Shown: in pieces, positions 25,626-32,473 of the stretch | Position numbering within the stretch: position 1 is the stretch's first letter | Layout of the letters: each line of letters starts with the position of its first letter | From: Nocardioides aromaticivorans | Lineage (GTDB): Bacteria; Actinomycetota; Actinomycetes; Propionibacteriales; Nocardioidaceae | Direction: 5' to 3' | DNA: 64,000 nt | NCBI RefSeq assembly: GCF_013408525.1 | Contig: NZ_JACBZM010000001.1 | Coordinates: 1,302,001-1,366,000, forward strand | Notes under the pieces: generated by a model | The model's database searches: none | The model's input: the letters and a program-made list of their open reading frames with translations, nothing else | Told to the model about the DNA's origin: nothing | Translations under genes and position numbers: made by a program

Positions 25626-25943
25626 ATGTCGGTCGTCAAGATCAACGCCATCCACGTGCCCGAGGGCGCCGGCGCCCAGCTCGAGGAGCGGTTCGCCGCC
25701 CGAGCCGGCGCCGTCGAGGGATCGGCCGGTTTCCTCGGCTTCCAGCTGCTGCGGCCGACGGCCGGCGAGGACCGCTACTTCGTCGTCACCCACTGGGCCG
25801 ACGAGGAGTCCTTCGCCGCGTGGCGCGACGGCCAGGGCCAGGCCGCGCACGCCGAGAAGCCCGGCGAGGCGCCGCGCAAGCCGGTCGCGACCGGCGCCGA
25901 CCTGCTGGAGTTCGAGGTCGTGCTGGACGTGAAGCCGGCCTGA
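25626..25943 (+). CDS. mhuD: haem-degrading monooxygenase, MhuD-like
   Basis: The 105-residue antibiotic-biosynthesis-monooxygenase fold protein is very close to mycobacterial MhuD: MSVVKINAIHVPEGAGAQLE, GFLGFQLLRP, RYFVVTHW, VATGADLLEFEVVLDV. The residues that matter there are present at the same numbers: Asn7, Trp66 and the haem ligand His75. MhuD opens haem and releases iron as mycobilin without CO. GAGG precedes the ATG. It likely serves iron recovery or haem turnover and lies downstream of the HIT-like gene. No haem uptake genes are nearby. Confidence 0.88.
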   Translation: MSVVKINAIHVPEGAGAQLEERFAARAGAVEGSAGFLGFQLLRPTAGEDRYFVVTHWADEESFAAWRDGQGQAAHAEKPGEAPRKPVATGADLLEFEVVLDVKPA

Positions 25944-25958
25944 TCCGGCCGTCCGCGC

Positions 25959-26378
25959 TCAGGCCCCGCCGGCCAACTGCGCCGCCCGGCGCAGGTCCGC
26001 GGCGACCGCGGCCCTGCTGGCGAGGGTGACCAGTCGCCCGACGCCGATGCCCCGCACGCTGAACTCGGCGACGACCGCGGACCCGTCCTCGGCCGGCGAG
26101 AAGAAGAGCGCCAGCTCGGCACGGAACGGGCCGCACCGCCCCTCCTCCACCCACCGCACGCCCGGCTCCGCGAGGGTCGTGCGCATCCGCGGCCGGACGC
26201 CCGGCACCACGGTGACGTCGGTCCAGGTCGTGCCTGCGGCCGTCGCGTCGCCGTCCACGGGTACGACGTCCGCGACCGCGCGCAGCGACGACTGCCACGC
26301 AGGGCGGTTGCGCGGGTCGGCGAGGTAGGCGAACGCCCGGTCCGCCGGGACCGGGAAGGCGACCTGGATCCGGCTCAG
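25959..26378 (-). CDS. SRPBCC (polyketide cyclase/START-like) protein, probable CTG start
   Basis: The 139-residue protein (LSRIQVAFPVPADRAFAYLA then DPRNRPAWQSSLRAV) has the SRPBCC lipid-binding fold pattern. It likely binds a hydrophobic ligand; the function is unknown. The only start near the N-terminus is the CTG at 26376-26378, which overlaps the purB stop as CTGA. No ATG, GTG or TTG lies in frame close to it. Translation coupled to purB is likely. Confidence 0.7.
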   Translation of the reverse strand: MSRIQVAFPVPADRAFAYLADPRNRPAWQSSLRAVADVVPVDGDATAAGTTWTDVTVVPGVRPRMRTTLAEPGVRWVEEGRCGPFRAELALFFSPAEDGSAVVAEFSVRGIGVGRLVTLASRAAVAADLRRAAQLAGGA

Positions 26379-27805
26379 AGGATCGCGCCCGGGTTGTACG
26401 CCGCCGCCGCGGGGTTGGCCTCGACGATCGCGGCGACCTTGCGGACCACCGCCTGCGTCTGGGCGACGGCCGCGCCGGTGAAGGTGATCGGCTCGGCGAC
26501 CAGCGACTGCAGCTGCTCGGCGGTGAGCCCCAGGCGCTCGTCGGCGGCGAGCTTGTCGAACACGTCGTTCTCGGCCTGGCCCTGGCGCACGGCCAGCGCG
26601 GTGCCGACGGCCGCCTCCTTGATCGCCTCGTGGGCGACCTCGCGGCCGACGCCGTTGCGGACGGCCGCCATCAGCACCTTCGTGGTCGCGAGATAGGGCA
26701 GGTAGCGCTCGAGCTCGCGCTGGATGACCGCGGGGAAGGCGCCGAACTCGTCGAGCACGGTGAGGAAGGTCTGGAACAGGCCGTCGACGGCGAAGAACGC
26801 GTCGGGCAGCGCCACCCGTCGTACGACCGAGCAGGAGACGTCGCCCTCGTTCCACTGGTCGCCGGCGAGCTCGCCGACCATGGAGAGGTAGCCGCGGGTG
26901 ACGACGGCGAGGCCGTTGACCCGCTCGCAGGAGCGGGTGTTCATCTTGTGCGGCATCGCGGAGGAGCCGACCTGACCCTCCTTGAAGCCCTCGGTGACGA
27001 TCTCGTTGCCGGCCATCAGCCGGATCGTGGTGGCGAGGTTGGACGGGGCGGCGGTCAGCTGGACCAGCGCGGACAGCACGTCGAAGTCGAGGGAGCGCGG
27101 GTAGACCTGGCCCACGCTGGTGAGCACCCGGTCGAAGCCGAGGTGGCGCGCCACGCGCTGCTCGAGGTCGTCCAGCTTGGCGGCGTCACCACCGAGCAGG
27201 TCGAGCATGTCCTGCGCGGTGCCCATCGGGCCCTTGATGCCGCGCAGCGGGTAGCGCCCGAGCAGGTCGTCGACCCGCTCGATCGCGATCATCAGCTCGT
27301 CGGCGACGGTGGCGAAGCGCTTGCCGAGGGTGGTCGCCTGGGCCGCCACGTTGTGCGACCGGCCGGCCATGACGAGGGTCTCGTACTCACCGGCGAGGCG
27401 GCCGAGCCGGGCGAGCGTCGCGATCGCGCGGTCGCGCAGCAGCGCCAGCGACTGCTTGACCTGCAGCTGCTCGACGTTCTCGGTGAGGTCGCGCGAGGTC
27501 ATCCCCTTGTGGATGTGCTCGTGGCCGGCGAGGGCCGCGAACTCCTCGATCCGCGCCTTCACGTCGTGGCGGGTGACCCGCTCGCGGGCGGCGATGCTGG
27601 CGAGGTCGACACCCTCCTCGCCCTGCGCGGCGACCTTCTCGTAGGCCTCGATCACGCCGTCCGGGACCTCGATGCCGAGGTCCTTCTGCGCCTTCAGCAC
27701 GGCGATCCAGAGCTGCCGCTCGAGGACGATCTTGTGCTCGGGCGACCAGATCTCGGCGAGGTCGGCGGCGGCGTAGCGGGTGGCGAGGACGTTCGGGACG
27801 GTCAC
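26375..27805 (-). CDS. purB: adenylosuccinate lyase
   Basis: The 476-residue enzyme of the fumarase/aspartase superfamily removes fumarate from SAICAR and from adenylosuccinate. The signature loop SSAMPHKMNTRSCERVNGLA (about residue 295) and KGMTSRDLTENVEQLQVKQS are present. The GTG at 27803-27805 is chosen; GAGAAT lies eight bases upstream. An ATG six codons earlier is in frame and cannot be excluded. It works after PurC and with PurA. The SRPBCC gene overlaps its stop. Confidence 0.95.
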   Translation of the reverse strand: MTVPNVLATRYAAADLAEIWSPEHKIVLERQLWIAVLKAQKDLGIEVPDGVIEAYEKVAAQGEEGVDLASIAARERVTRHDVKARIEEFAALAGHEHIHKGMTSRDLTENVEQLQVKQSLALLRDRAIATLARLGRLAGEYETLVMAGRSHNVAAQATTLGKRFATVADELMIAIERVDDLLGRYPLRGIKGPMGTAQDMLDLLGGDAAKLDDLEQRVARHLGFDRVLTSVGQVYPRSLDFDVLSALVQLTAAPSNLATTIRLMAGNEIVTEGFKEGQVGSSAMPHKMNTRSCERVNGLAVVTRGYLSMVGELAGDQWNEGDVSCSVVRRVALPDAFFAVDGLFQTFLTVLDEFGAFPAVIQRELERYLPYLATTKVLMAAVRNGVGREVAHEAIKEAAVGTALAVRQGQAENDVFDKLAADERLGLTAEQLQSLVAEPITFTGAAVAQTQAVVRKVAAIVEANPAAAAYNPGAIL

Positions 27806-27863
27806 GGTGCGCCATTCTCCCATGCCCGCGGCGCCACGAGGAACGAGCGGCGGCGGCCCGGAC

Positions 27864-28364
27864 TCAGCGCAACGGCCGGACGAGCACCATCTCGCCGTCC
27901 TCGTTGGCCCCGCGCACGCCGGTGAACCCGGCCTTCGCCGCGACCCGGAGGCTGGCGGCGTTGTCGGGGGCGATCGAGGCCCGCACCCGTACGCCGGCGG
28001 CGTCGGCCCGCTCCAGCAGGGCACCGAGCGCCTCGGTCGCCAGGCCGTAGCCGCGTGCGGGCGCCACCAGGCCGTAGCCGACCTCCACCTCGGGCACCCC
28101 GTCGTCGGCCGGCTCCGGCGGCCCGAAGAAGCCGATCGAGCCGATGACGAGCCGCTGCTTCAACGACACGATCGAGCGCGGGCCCCACGGGTCGCCGTCG
28201 CGCCAGAGCGACGCGGCGCCGAGGTCGTCCTCGCGCGGGAAGTCCGGGTGCCAGTCGGGCTGCCGCTCGCCCGCGCGCAGGGCCGTGACGGTGGCGGCGT
28301 CCCACAGGACCAGCGCCAGCCGCGCGGTGGTGACGCCGACCGGAGCGCCGGCGGGCTCAGTCAT
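27864..28364 (-). CDS. GNAT family acetyltransferase (RimJ/RimL-like)
   Basis: This 166-residue N-acetyltransferase has the acetyl-CoA loop region VGYGLVAPARGYGLATEALG (about residues 101-120), the Q/R-x-x-G-x-G/A type, and a conserved DNAASLRVAAKAGF C-terminal motif. It resembles the RimJ/RimL subgroup that acetylates protein N-termini or small amines. It overlaps the stop of the HIT-like gene by eight bases, so it is probably co-transcribed. The substrate is unknown. Confidence 0.83.
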   Translation of the reverse strand: MTEPAGAPVGVTTARLALVLWDAATVTALRAGERQPDWHPDFPREDDLGAASLWRDGDPWGPRSIVSLKQRLVIGSIGFFGPPEPADDGVPEVEVGYGLVAPARGYGLATEALGALLERADAAGVRVRASIAPDNAASLRVAAKAGFTGVRGANEDGEMVLVRPLR

Positions 28365-28977
28365 CGAGGCCCACCGCCCTTCCGTCGTACGACGCCAGGG
28401 CGGTGGCGAGCGCGACGAGGTCCTCGCGCCACGGCTCCTCGGGGCCGGCCGGGAGGATGTCGTCCCAGTCGACGGCGAACGAGCCGAGCACCGAGGGCAG
28501 GCCGGCGGTGCGCGCCATGAACCAGACGTGCAGGTGCTCCGCACCGTCGCCGACCCGCATCACGTGGCAGCGGCCGATGTTGGGGAGACCTTCGACGATG
28601 CGGGCGATCCGGACGGCGAGCCGGCCGTACTCGGCCGCCATCGCGTCGTCGAGGTCGTCGAAGTCGAGGTGCTCCCACGGCTCGAGCATCACGACGAGCG
28701 GCAGCCCGCTGCGCTCGGCGAGGTGCTTGAGCCGCCACCGGTCGTTGGTCCAGATCAGCCCGGCCGGCTCGGGCGTGCAGATGGTGCAGTCGACACCGTC
28801 CTCCCCCATGCGCGGCTTCTCCGGGGCCGGCGCGGCCAGCGGCTTGGCGGCCAGCGCGCCGTCGACGACCTCCCACGGGAAGATGTCCCACTCCGCGACG
28901 GACGGCAGCGGCATGCGGCCGTCCGCGTCGGCGGCGGCCATCACCCGGGCGTGGACCTGTTCGGCGGACTCAGCCAT
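28357..28977 (-). CDS. HIT-like protein
   Basis: The 206-residue protein has a CTIC pair (residues 64-67) and a HIT-like core (LPLVVMLEPWEHLDFDDLDD, NIGRCHVMRV, EHLHVWFMAR). The His-x-His-x-x of true HIT hydrolases is only partly kept, so catalytic activity is uncertain. No signal or membrane segment is present. CAGAGT lies six bases before the ATG. It heads an operon with the GNAT gene. It is homologous in its core to the shorter protein at 25256. Confidence 0.7.
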   Translation of the reverse strand: MAESAEQVHARVMAAADADGRMPLPSVAEWDIFPWEVVDGALAAKPLAAPAPEKPRMGEDGVDCTICTPEPAGLIWTNDRWRLKHLAERSGLPLVVMLEPWEHLDFDDLDDAMAAEYGRLAVRIARIVEGLPNIGRCHVMRVGDGAEHLHVWFMARTAGLPSVLGSFAVDWDDILPAGPEEPWREDLVALATALASYDGRAVGLDD

Positions 28978-29006
28978 GGCGCCACTCTGCCAGCCCGCGC
29001 GGCGCG

Positions 29007-29504
29007 TCAGTCAGCCAGGATCCGCTGCCACCACACGACGTCGATCCACCGGTCGAACTTCCGGCCGACCTCGCGGAGCACGCCCTGGCGCTCGAACCCG
29101 CACGCGCGGTGGAGCCCCTCGCTGGCGTCGTTGGGCAGGGAGATGCAGGCCAGCGCCGTGCGGACGCCGCCGGCCGCCATCCGGGCCAGCAGGTCGTCGT
29201 ACAGGGTCCGGCCGAGGCCACGGCCCGAGGCGGCGGGGTCGAGGTAGATGGTGACCTCGCGGGTGCCGTCGTAGGCGCCCTTCGGGCGGAACTCCGAGGA
29301 GTAGGCGAAGCCGAGGACCGTGCCGTCGTCGTCCGCCGCCACCAGGAAGTGGTCACCGGGGTGCGACGAGGCGAGCAGCCCCTCCCACTTGCCGCGCGGC
29401 GGCGGGGTGAGGTCGAAGGTCGCGGTGCCCTCACGGACCTCGCGGGCGTAGATGGCCGCGACAGCATCGAGGTCACCGTCCGTGGCGACCCGGATCGTGG
29501 CCAC
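29007..29504 (-). CDS. GNAT acetyltransferase, phosphinothricin acetyltransferase-like
   Basis: The 165-residue enzyme resembles PAT/Bar and YwnH: MATIRVATDGDLDAVAAIYA, TATFDLTPPPRGKWE, VTIYLDPAASGRGLGRTLYD (acetyl-CoA loop), and ISLPNDASEGLHRACGFERQ then VLREVGRKFDRW. It probably acetylates amino-acid-like amines such as methionine sulfone or phosphinothricin; specificity cannot be read. The GTG lies three bases after the purD stop, so it is transcribed with purD. Confidence 0.85.
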   Translation of the reverse strand: MATIRVATDGDLDAVAAIYAREVREGTATFDLTPPPRGKWEGLLASSHPGDHFLVAADDDGTVLGFAYSSEFRPKGAYDGTREVTIYLDPAASGRGLGRTLYDDLLARMAAGGVRTALACISLPNDASEGLHRACGFERQGVLREVGRKFDRWIDVVWWQRILAD

Positions 29505-29507
29505 CGC

Positions 29508-30791
29508 TCAGTCCTCGGTGAGCGAGGCGCCCTCGACGACGCCGAGCGGCTCGGCGGCGATGTCGGAGCGGCGTTGCAGGCCGTCGAAGCTGATCAGGTC
29601 GGCGGCGGCGTAGGCGCGGGCGCGGGCGTCGGCGACGTCGTACCCGACCGCGCGCACGGCGAGCACGCGGCCACCGGCCGTGACGAGCCGGGGGCCGTCG
29701 GGACCTTCGGCGAGGGAGGTGCCGGCGTGGATCACGTCGACGTCGGAGACACCGTTGGCCGCGCCGACGCCGGTGATGACGTCGCCCTTCGAGGACGACT
29801 CGGGGTAGCCGGCAGAGGCGAGGACGACGGTCACCGAGGCGCCGTCGCGGAAGGTCGGCGCGGGTACGTCGGCGAGGCGGCCCCGCGCGGCGGCGGACAG
29901 CAACTCCCCGAGGGGCGACTCGAGGACGGCCAGCACCGGCTGGATGTCCGGGTCGCCGAAGCGGCAGTTGAACTCGATCACCCGTGGGCCGCTCTTCGTC
30001 AGCGCGAGGCCGACATAGAGGCAGCCGACGAAGGGCGCTCCGCGGCGGCCCATCTCGTCGAGGGTCGGCTGGACGACCTGCTCCATGACCACGGACGCGA
30101 GGTCCGCGGGCGCCCAGGCCAGCGGCGAGTAGGAGCCCATGCCCCCGGTGTTGGGACCGCGACCGCCGTCGAAGATCCGCTTGAAGTCCTGGGCGGGCTG
30201 CAGCGGGTACGCCGTCGTGCCGTCGCAGACCGCGAACAGCGAGACCTCCGGCCCGTCGAGGAACTCCTCGATCACCACGGTGCCGCAGGCCGCGGCGTGC
30301 TCCTCCGCCTCGGCCCGGTCGCGGGTCACCACGACGCCCTTGCCCGCGGCGAGTGCGTCGTCCTTCACGACGTACGGCGCCCCGAACTCGTCGAGCGCGG
30401 CGGCGACCTCCTCGGGGGTCCGGCAGGTGCGCGAGCCGGCGGTCGGCACGCCCGCAGCGGCCATGACCTCCTTGGAGAAGGCCTTGGAGCCCTCCAGCTG
30501 CGCAGCGGCGGCCGACGGCCCGAAGACCGCGATGCCGGCGGCCCGGACGGCGTCCGCGACACCGGCCACGAGCGGCGCCTCGGGGCCCACGACCACCAGG
30601 TCGGCGCCGACCTCGGTCGCCAGCGCGGCCACGGCGTCGCCGTCCATCGGGTCGACCTCGTGCAGCGTCGCGAAGGCACCGATGCCCGGGTTGCCCGGCG
30701 CCGCGTGCACCTCGCTCACCGCGGGGTCGCGGGAGAGAGCGAGGGCGAGCGCGTGCTCGCGGCCACCGGTGCCGATCACGAGGGTCTTCAC
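29508..30791 (-). CDS. purD: phosphoribosylamine--glycine ligase
   Basis: The 427-residue ATP-grasp enzyme forms GAR, the second step of purine synthesis. The N-terminus MKTLVIGTGGREHALALALS, the ATP-grasp region APYVVKDDALAAGKGVVVTR and PNTGGMGSYSPL, and VIEFNCRFGDPDIQPVLAVL are diagnostic. The GTG at 30789-30791 lies eight bases from TAGGAT. It is probably transcribed with the PAT-like gene. It is the most upstream of the purD-B-C-SQ-L-F-M series on this strand. Confidence 0.97.
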   Translation of the reverse strand: MKTLVIGTGGREHALALALSRDPAVSEVHAAPGNPGIGAFATLHEVDPMDGDAVAALATEVGADLVVVGPEAPLVAGVADAVRAAGIAVFGPSAAAAQLEGSKAFSKEVMAAAGVPTAGSRTCRTPEEVAAALDEFGAPYVVKDDALAAGKGVVVTRDRAEAEEHAAACGTVVIEEFLDGPEVSLFAVCDGTTAYPLQPAQDFKRIFDGGRGPNTGGMGSYSPLAWAPADLASVVMEQVVQPTLDEMGRRGAPFVGCLYVGLALTKSGPRVIEFNCRFGDPDIQPVLAVLESPLGELLSAAARGRLADVPAPTFRDGASVTVVLASAGYPESSSKGDVITGVGAANGVSDVDVIHAGTSLAEGPDGPRLVTAGGRVLAVRAVGYDVADARARAYAAADLISFDGLQRRSDIAAEPLGVVEGASLTED

Positions 30792-30799
30792 GGGGGTCG

Positions 30800-30805
30800 A
30801 TCCTA
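30800..30805 (-). promoter_or_regulatory. -10 box of purD
   Basis: TAGGAT lies eight bases before the purD GTG. Confidence 0.5.
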
Positions 30806-30823
30806 TTCGGGAGCGGCCGGGCG

Positions 30824-31690
30824 TCAGGCGCCGAGTCCGTTGCGGGACAGGAAGTCCAGCGCGGCGTCGGCGACCTCCTGCCAGTGGCTGTCGATCACCA
30901 GCGAGTGGCCGACGCCGGGGATCTCCACGATCTCGGTCACGTGGTGCTGGTTCTTGCGCTGCTTCTTGAACGCCGCGTTGGCCATCGCGAAGGGGACGAT
31001 GTGGTCCTTCTCGCCGGTCACCACCAGGAGCGGGCCGCGGTCGGCGTTCTTCTTCGCCGCCTTGGTCTTCGCCGCGGGGTTGAAGTTGGCGGTCGCGGCC
31101 TGGAAGAGCGGCCGCCCGGGGGCCGGGGTGTGGAAGCCGTCGTAGAGGGCGCGAGCCTCCTCCTCGGAGACGGCGTTGGCGAAGCCGTAGCGGAACTCGT
31201 CGAAGGTCAGGGTGACCGTGCGGCCGTAGTTCAGGGGGTTGCCCAGGACCGGGAAGGCCGCCTTGAGCGAGGAGAAGGGCAGCGGCAGGACGCCCTGGCT
31301 CGGGGCCGGGTCGATGGTCACGGTGCCGGCGGCGATCCCCCGGCCGGCGATGATCTGGACGAGCAGTCCGCCGAACGAGTGCCCGATCACGATCGGCTTC
31401 CGGTCGAGGCCCTCGATGACCTCCTGGACGTGGTCGGCGACGTCGCGCACCGAGGTTCCGGCGAGCGAGCCCTCGTTGGCGAGGGCGGCGGCGACGTCCG
31501 CCTCGTCGCCGGGCCAGTCGACGGCGACGGCGGCGTACCCGCGGTCCTCGACGTAGGCCTTCCAGGCGTCCCAGCTGCTGTGCAGCAGCCAGAGGCCGTG
31601 GACGAAGACGACGGGCTGGCGGCCGGAGGCGTTGGCGGCGGCGACCTCGGCGGCCTCGCGGGGGGTGACGGTGCTGGCGGTGGTGTTCAT
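30824..31690 (-). CDS. alpha/beta hydrolase
   Basis: The 288-residue cytosolic hydrolase has the oxyanion region VVFVHGLWLL, the nucleophile elbow VIGHSFGGLLV (Ser, about residue 119), an acidic residue after strand 7 (TGEKDHIVP) and the His in PGVGHSLV. The triad is complete. The ATG has a perfect AGGAGG site. The TetR gene is divergent, and an 18-bp operator lies between them, so the hydrolase is likely its regulated target. The substrate is unknown. Confidence 0.87.
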   Translation of the reverse strand: MNTTASTVTPREAAEVAAANASGRQPVVFVHGLWLLHSSWDAWKAYVEDRGYAAVAVDWPGDEADVAAALANEGSLAGTSVRDVADHVQEVIEGLDRKPIVIGHSFGGLLVQIIAGRGIAAGTVTIDPAPSQGVLPLPFSSLKAAFPVLGNPLNYGRTVTLTFDEFRYGFANAVSEEEARALYDGFHTPAPGRPLFQAATANFNPAAKTKAAKKNADRGPLLVVTGEKDHIVPFAMANAAFKKQRKNQHHVTEIVEIPGVGHSLVIDSHWQEVADAALDFLSRNGLGA

Positions 31691-31712
31691 GGCTTCCTCC
31701 TGTAGGATGTAG

Positions 31713-31730
31713 AAAGAACGTTCGTTCTTT
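31713..31730. promoter_or_regulatory. TetR-type operator between the hydrolase and TetR genes
   Basis: AAAGAAC and GTTCTTT flank GTTC, forming an 18-bp dyad in the 66-base divergent gap, close to both promoters. It is the probable binding site of the adjacent TetR protein. Confidence 0.75.
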
Positions 31731-31756
31731 TTCTTGTCCAACTGTGGAGGATCGCG

Positions 31757-32389
31757 ATGCATTCCGTCAAGAGGGGAATTCGTAGGATCGGTCCCGTGCC
31801 CGACGCTGCGCCCCCGACCACCAAGGTCTCCGAGCCCCGCGAGCGCCTGTTGCGTACGGCGACCCGGCTCTTCTACGAGGAGGGCATCCACGGCGTCGGG
31901 GTCGACCGGGTGCTCGCCGAGGCCGGGGTCACCCGGGCCACGATGTACCGCCACTTCCCGGGCAAGGAGGCGCTCGTCGTCGCCTACCTCGAGCACGAGG
32001 ACGCGGTGATCCGCGGGCTGTTCGCCGCCGCGGCCGAGGAGGCCGCGGCCCGCGACGCCGCGCCGGCCGAGCTGCTCGCCCTCGTCATCGACGGGGTCGC
32101 GCAGGATGCCACCCGGCTGCACACGCGAGGCTGCCCGTTCATCAACGCCAGCGCCGAGTACCCCGACGCCGAGGGGCCGGTGCGGGCCGTCGTACGCACG
32201 CACCGGGAGTGGTTCCGCGGCACCCTGACCGAGCTGGCGACGGCAGCCGGCTCGCCCGATCCCGCCGCCACCGCCGCGTCCCTGGTGCTGCTGCGCGACG
32301 CGATGCTCGTGGGCGGCTACCTCGACGGCCAGGACGTGGCGACGGACTTCCGCGCGACGGCCCGGAAGGTCGCAGGCCTCGACGCCTGA
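31757..32389 (+). CDS. TetR family transcriptional regulator
   Basis: The 210-residue protein has a TetR helix-turn-helix (RERLLRTATRLFYEEGIHGV then DRVLAEAGVTRATMYRHFPG, about residues 27-70) and an all-helical ligand domain with a C-terminal portion of the TetR_C_16/YcdC-like kind. A GGAGG site supports the ATG at 31757; a GTG 13 codons later is possible. It likely represses itself and the divergent hydrolase through the 18-bp dyad. The inducer is unknown. Confidence 0.88.
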   Translation: MHSVKRGIRRIGPVPDAAPPTTKVSEPRERLLRTATRLFYEEGIHGVGVDRVLAEAGVTRATMYRHFPGKEALVVAYLEHEDAVIRGLFAAAAEEAAARDAAPAELLALVIDGVAQDATRLHTRGCPFINASAEYPDAEGPVRAVVRTHREWFRGTLTELATAAGSPDPAATAASLVLLRDAMLVGGYLDGQDVATDFRATARKVAGLDA

Positions 32390-32473
32390 CCCGGCTGCCG
32401 GGTTGCGCGGCGCCGGGTTCGGGCAGACTTGCGCCACACCGTTCCACCACAGTCACCAATCTCGGGGGTTTCC

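Noticed and set aside
32429..32473. Upstream start for the receptor kinase
   Set aside because: The extra 15 residues lack family character, while a GGGGG site lies just before the ATG at 32474.
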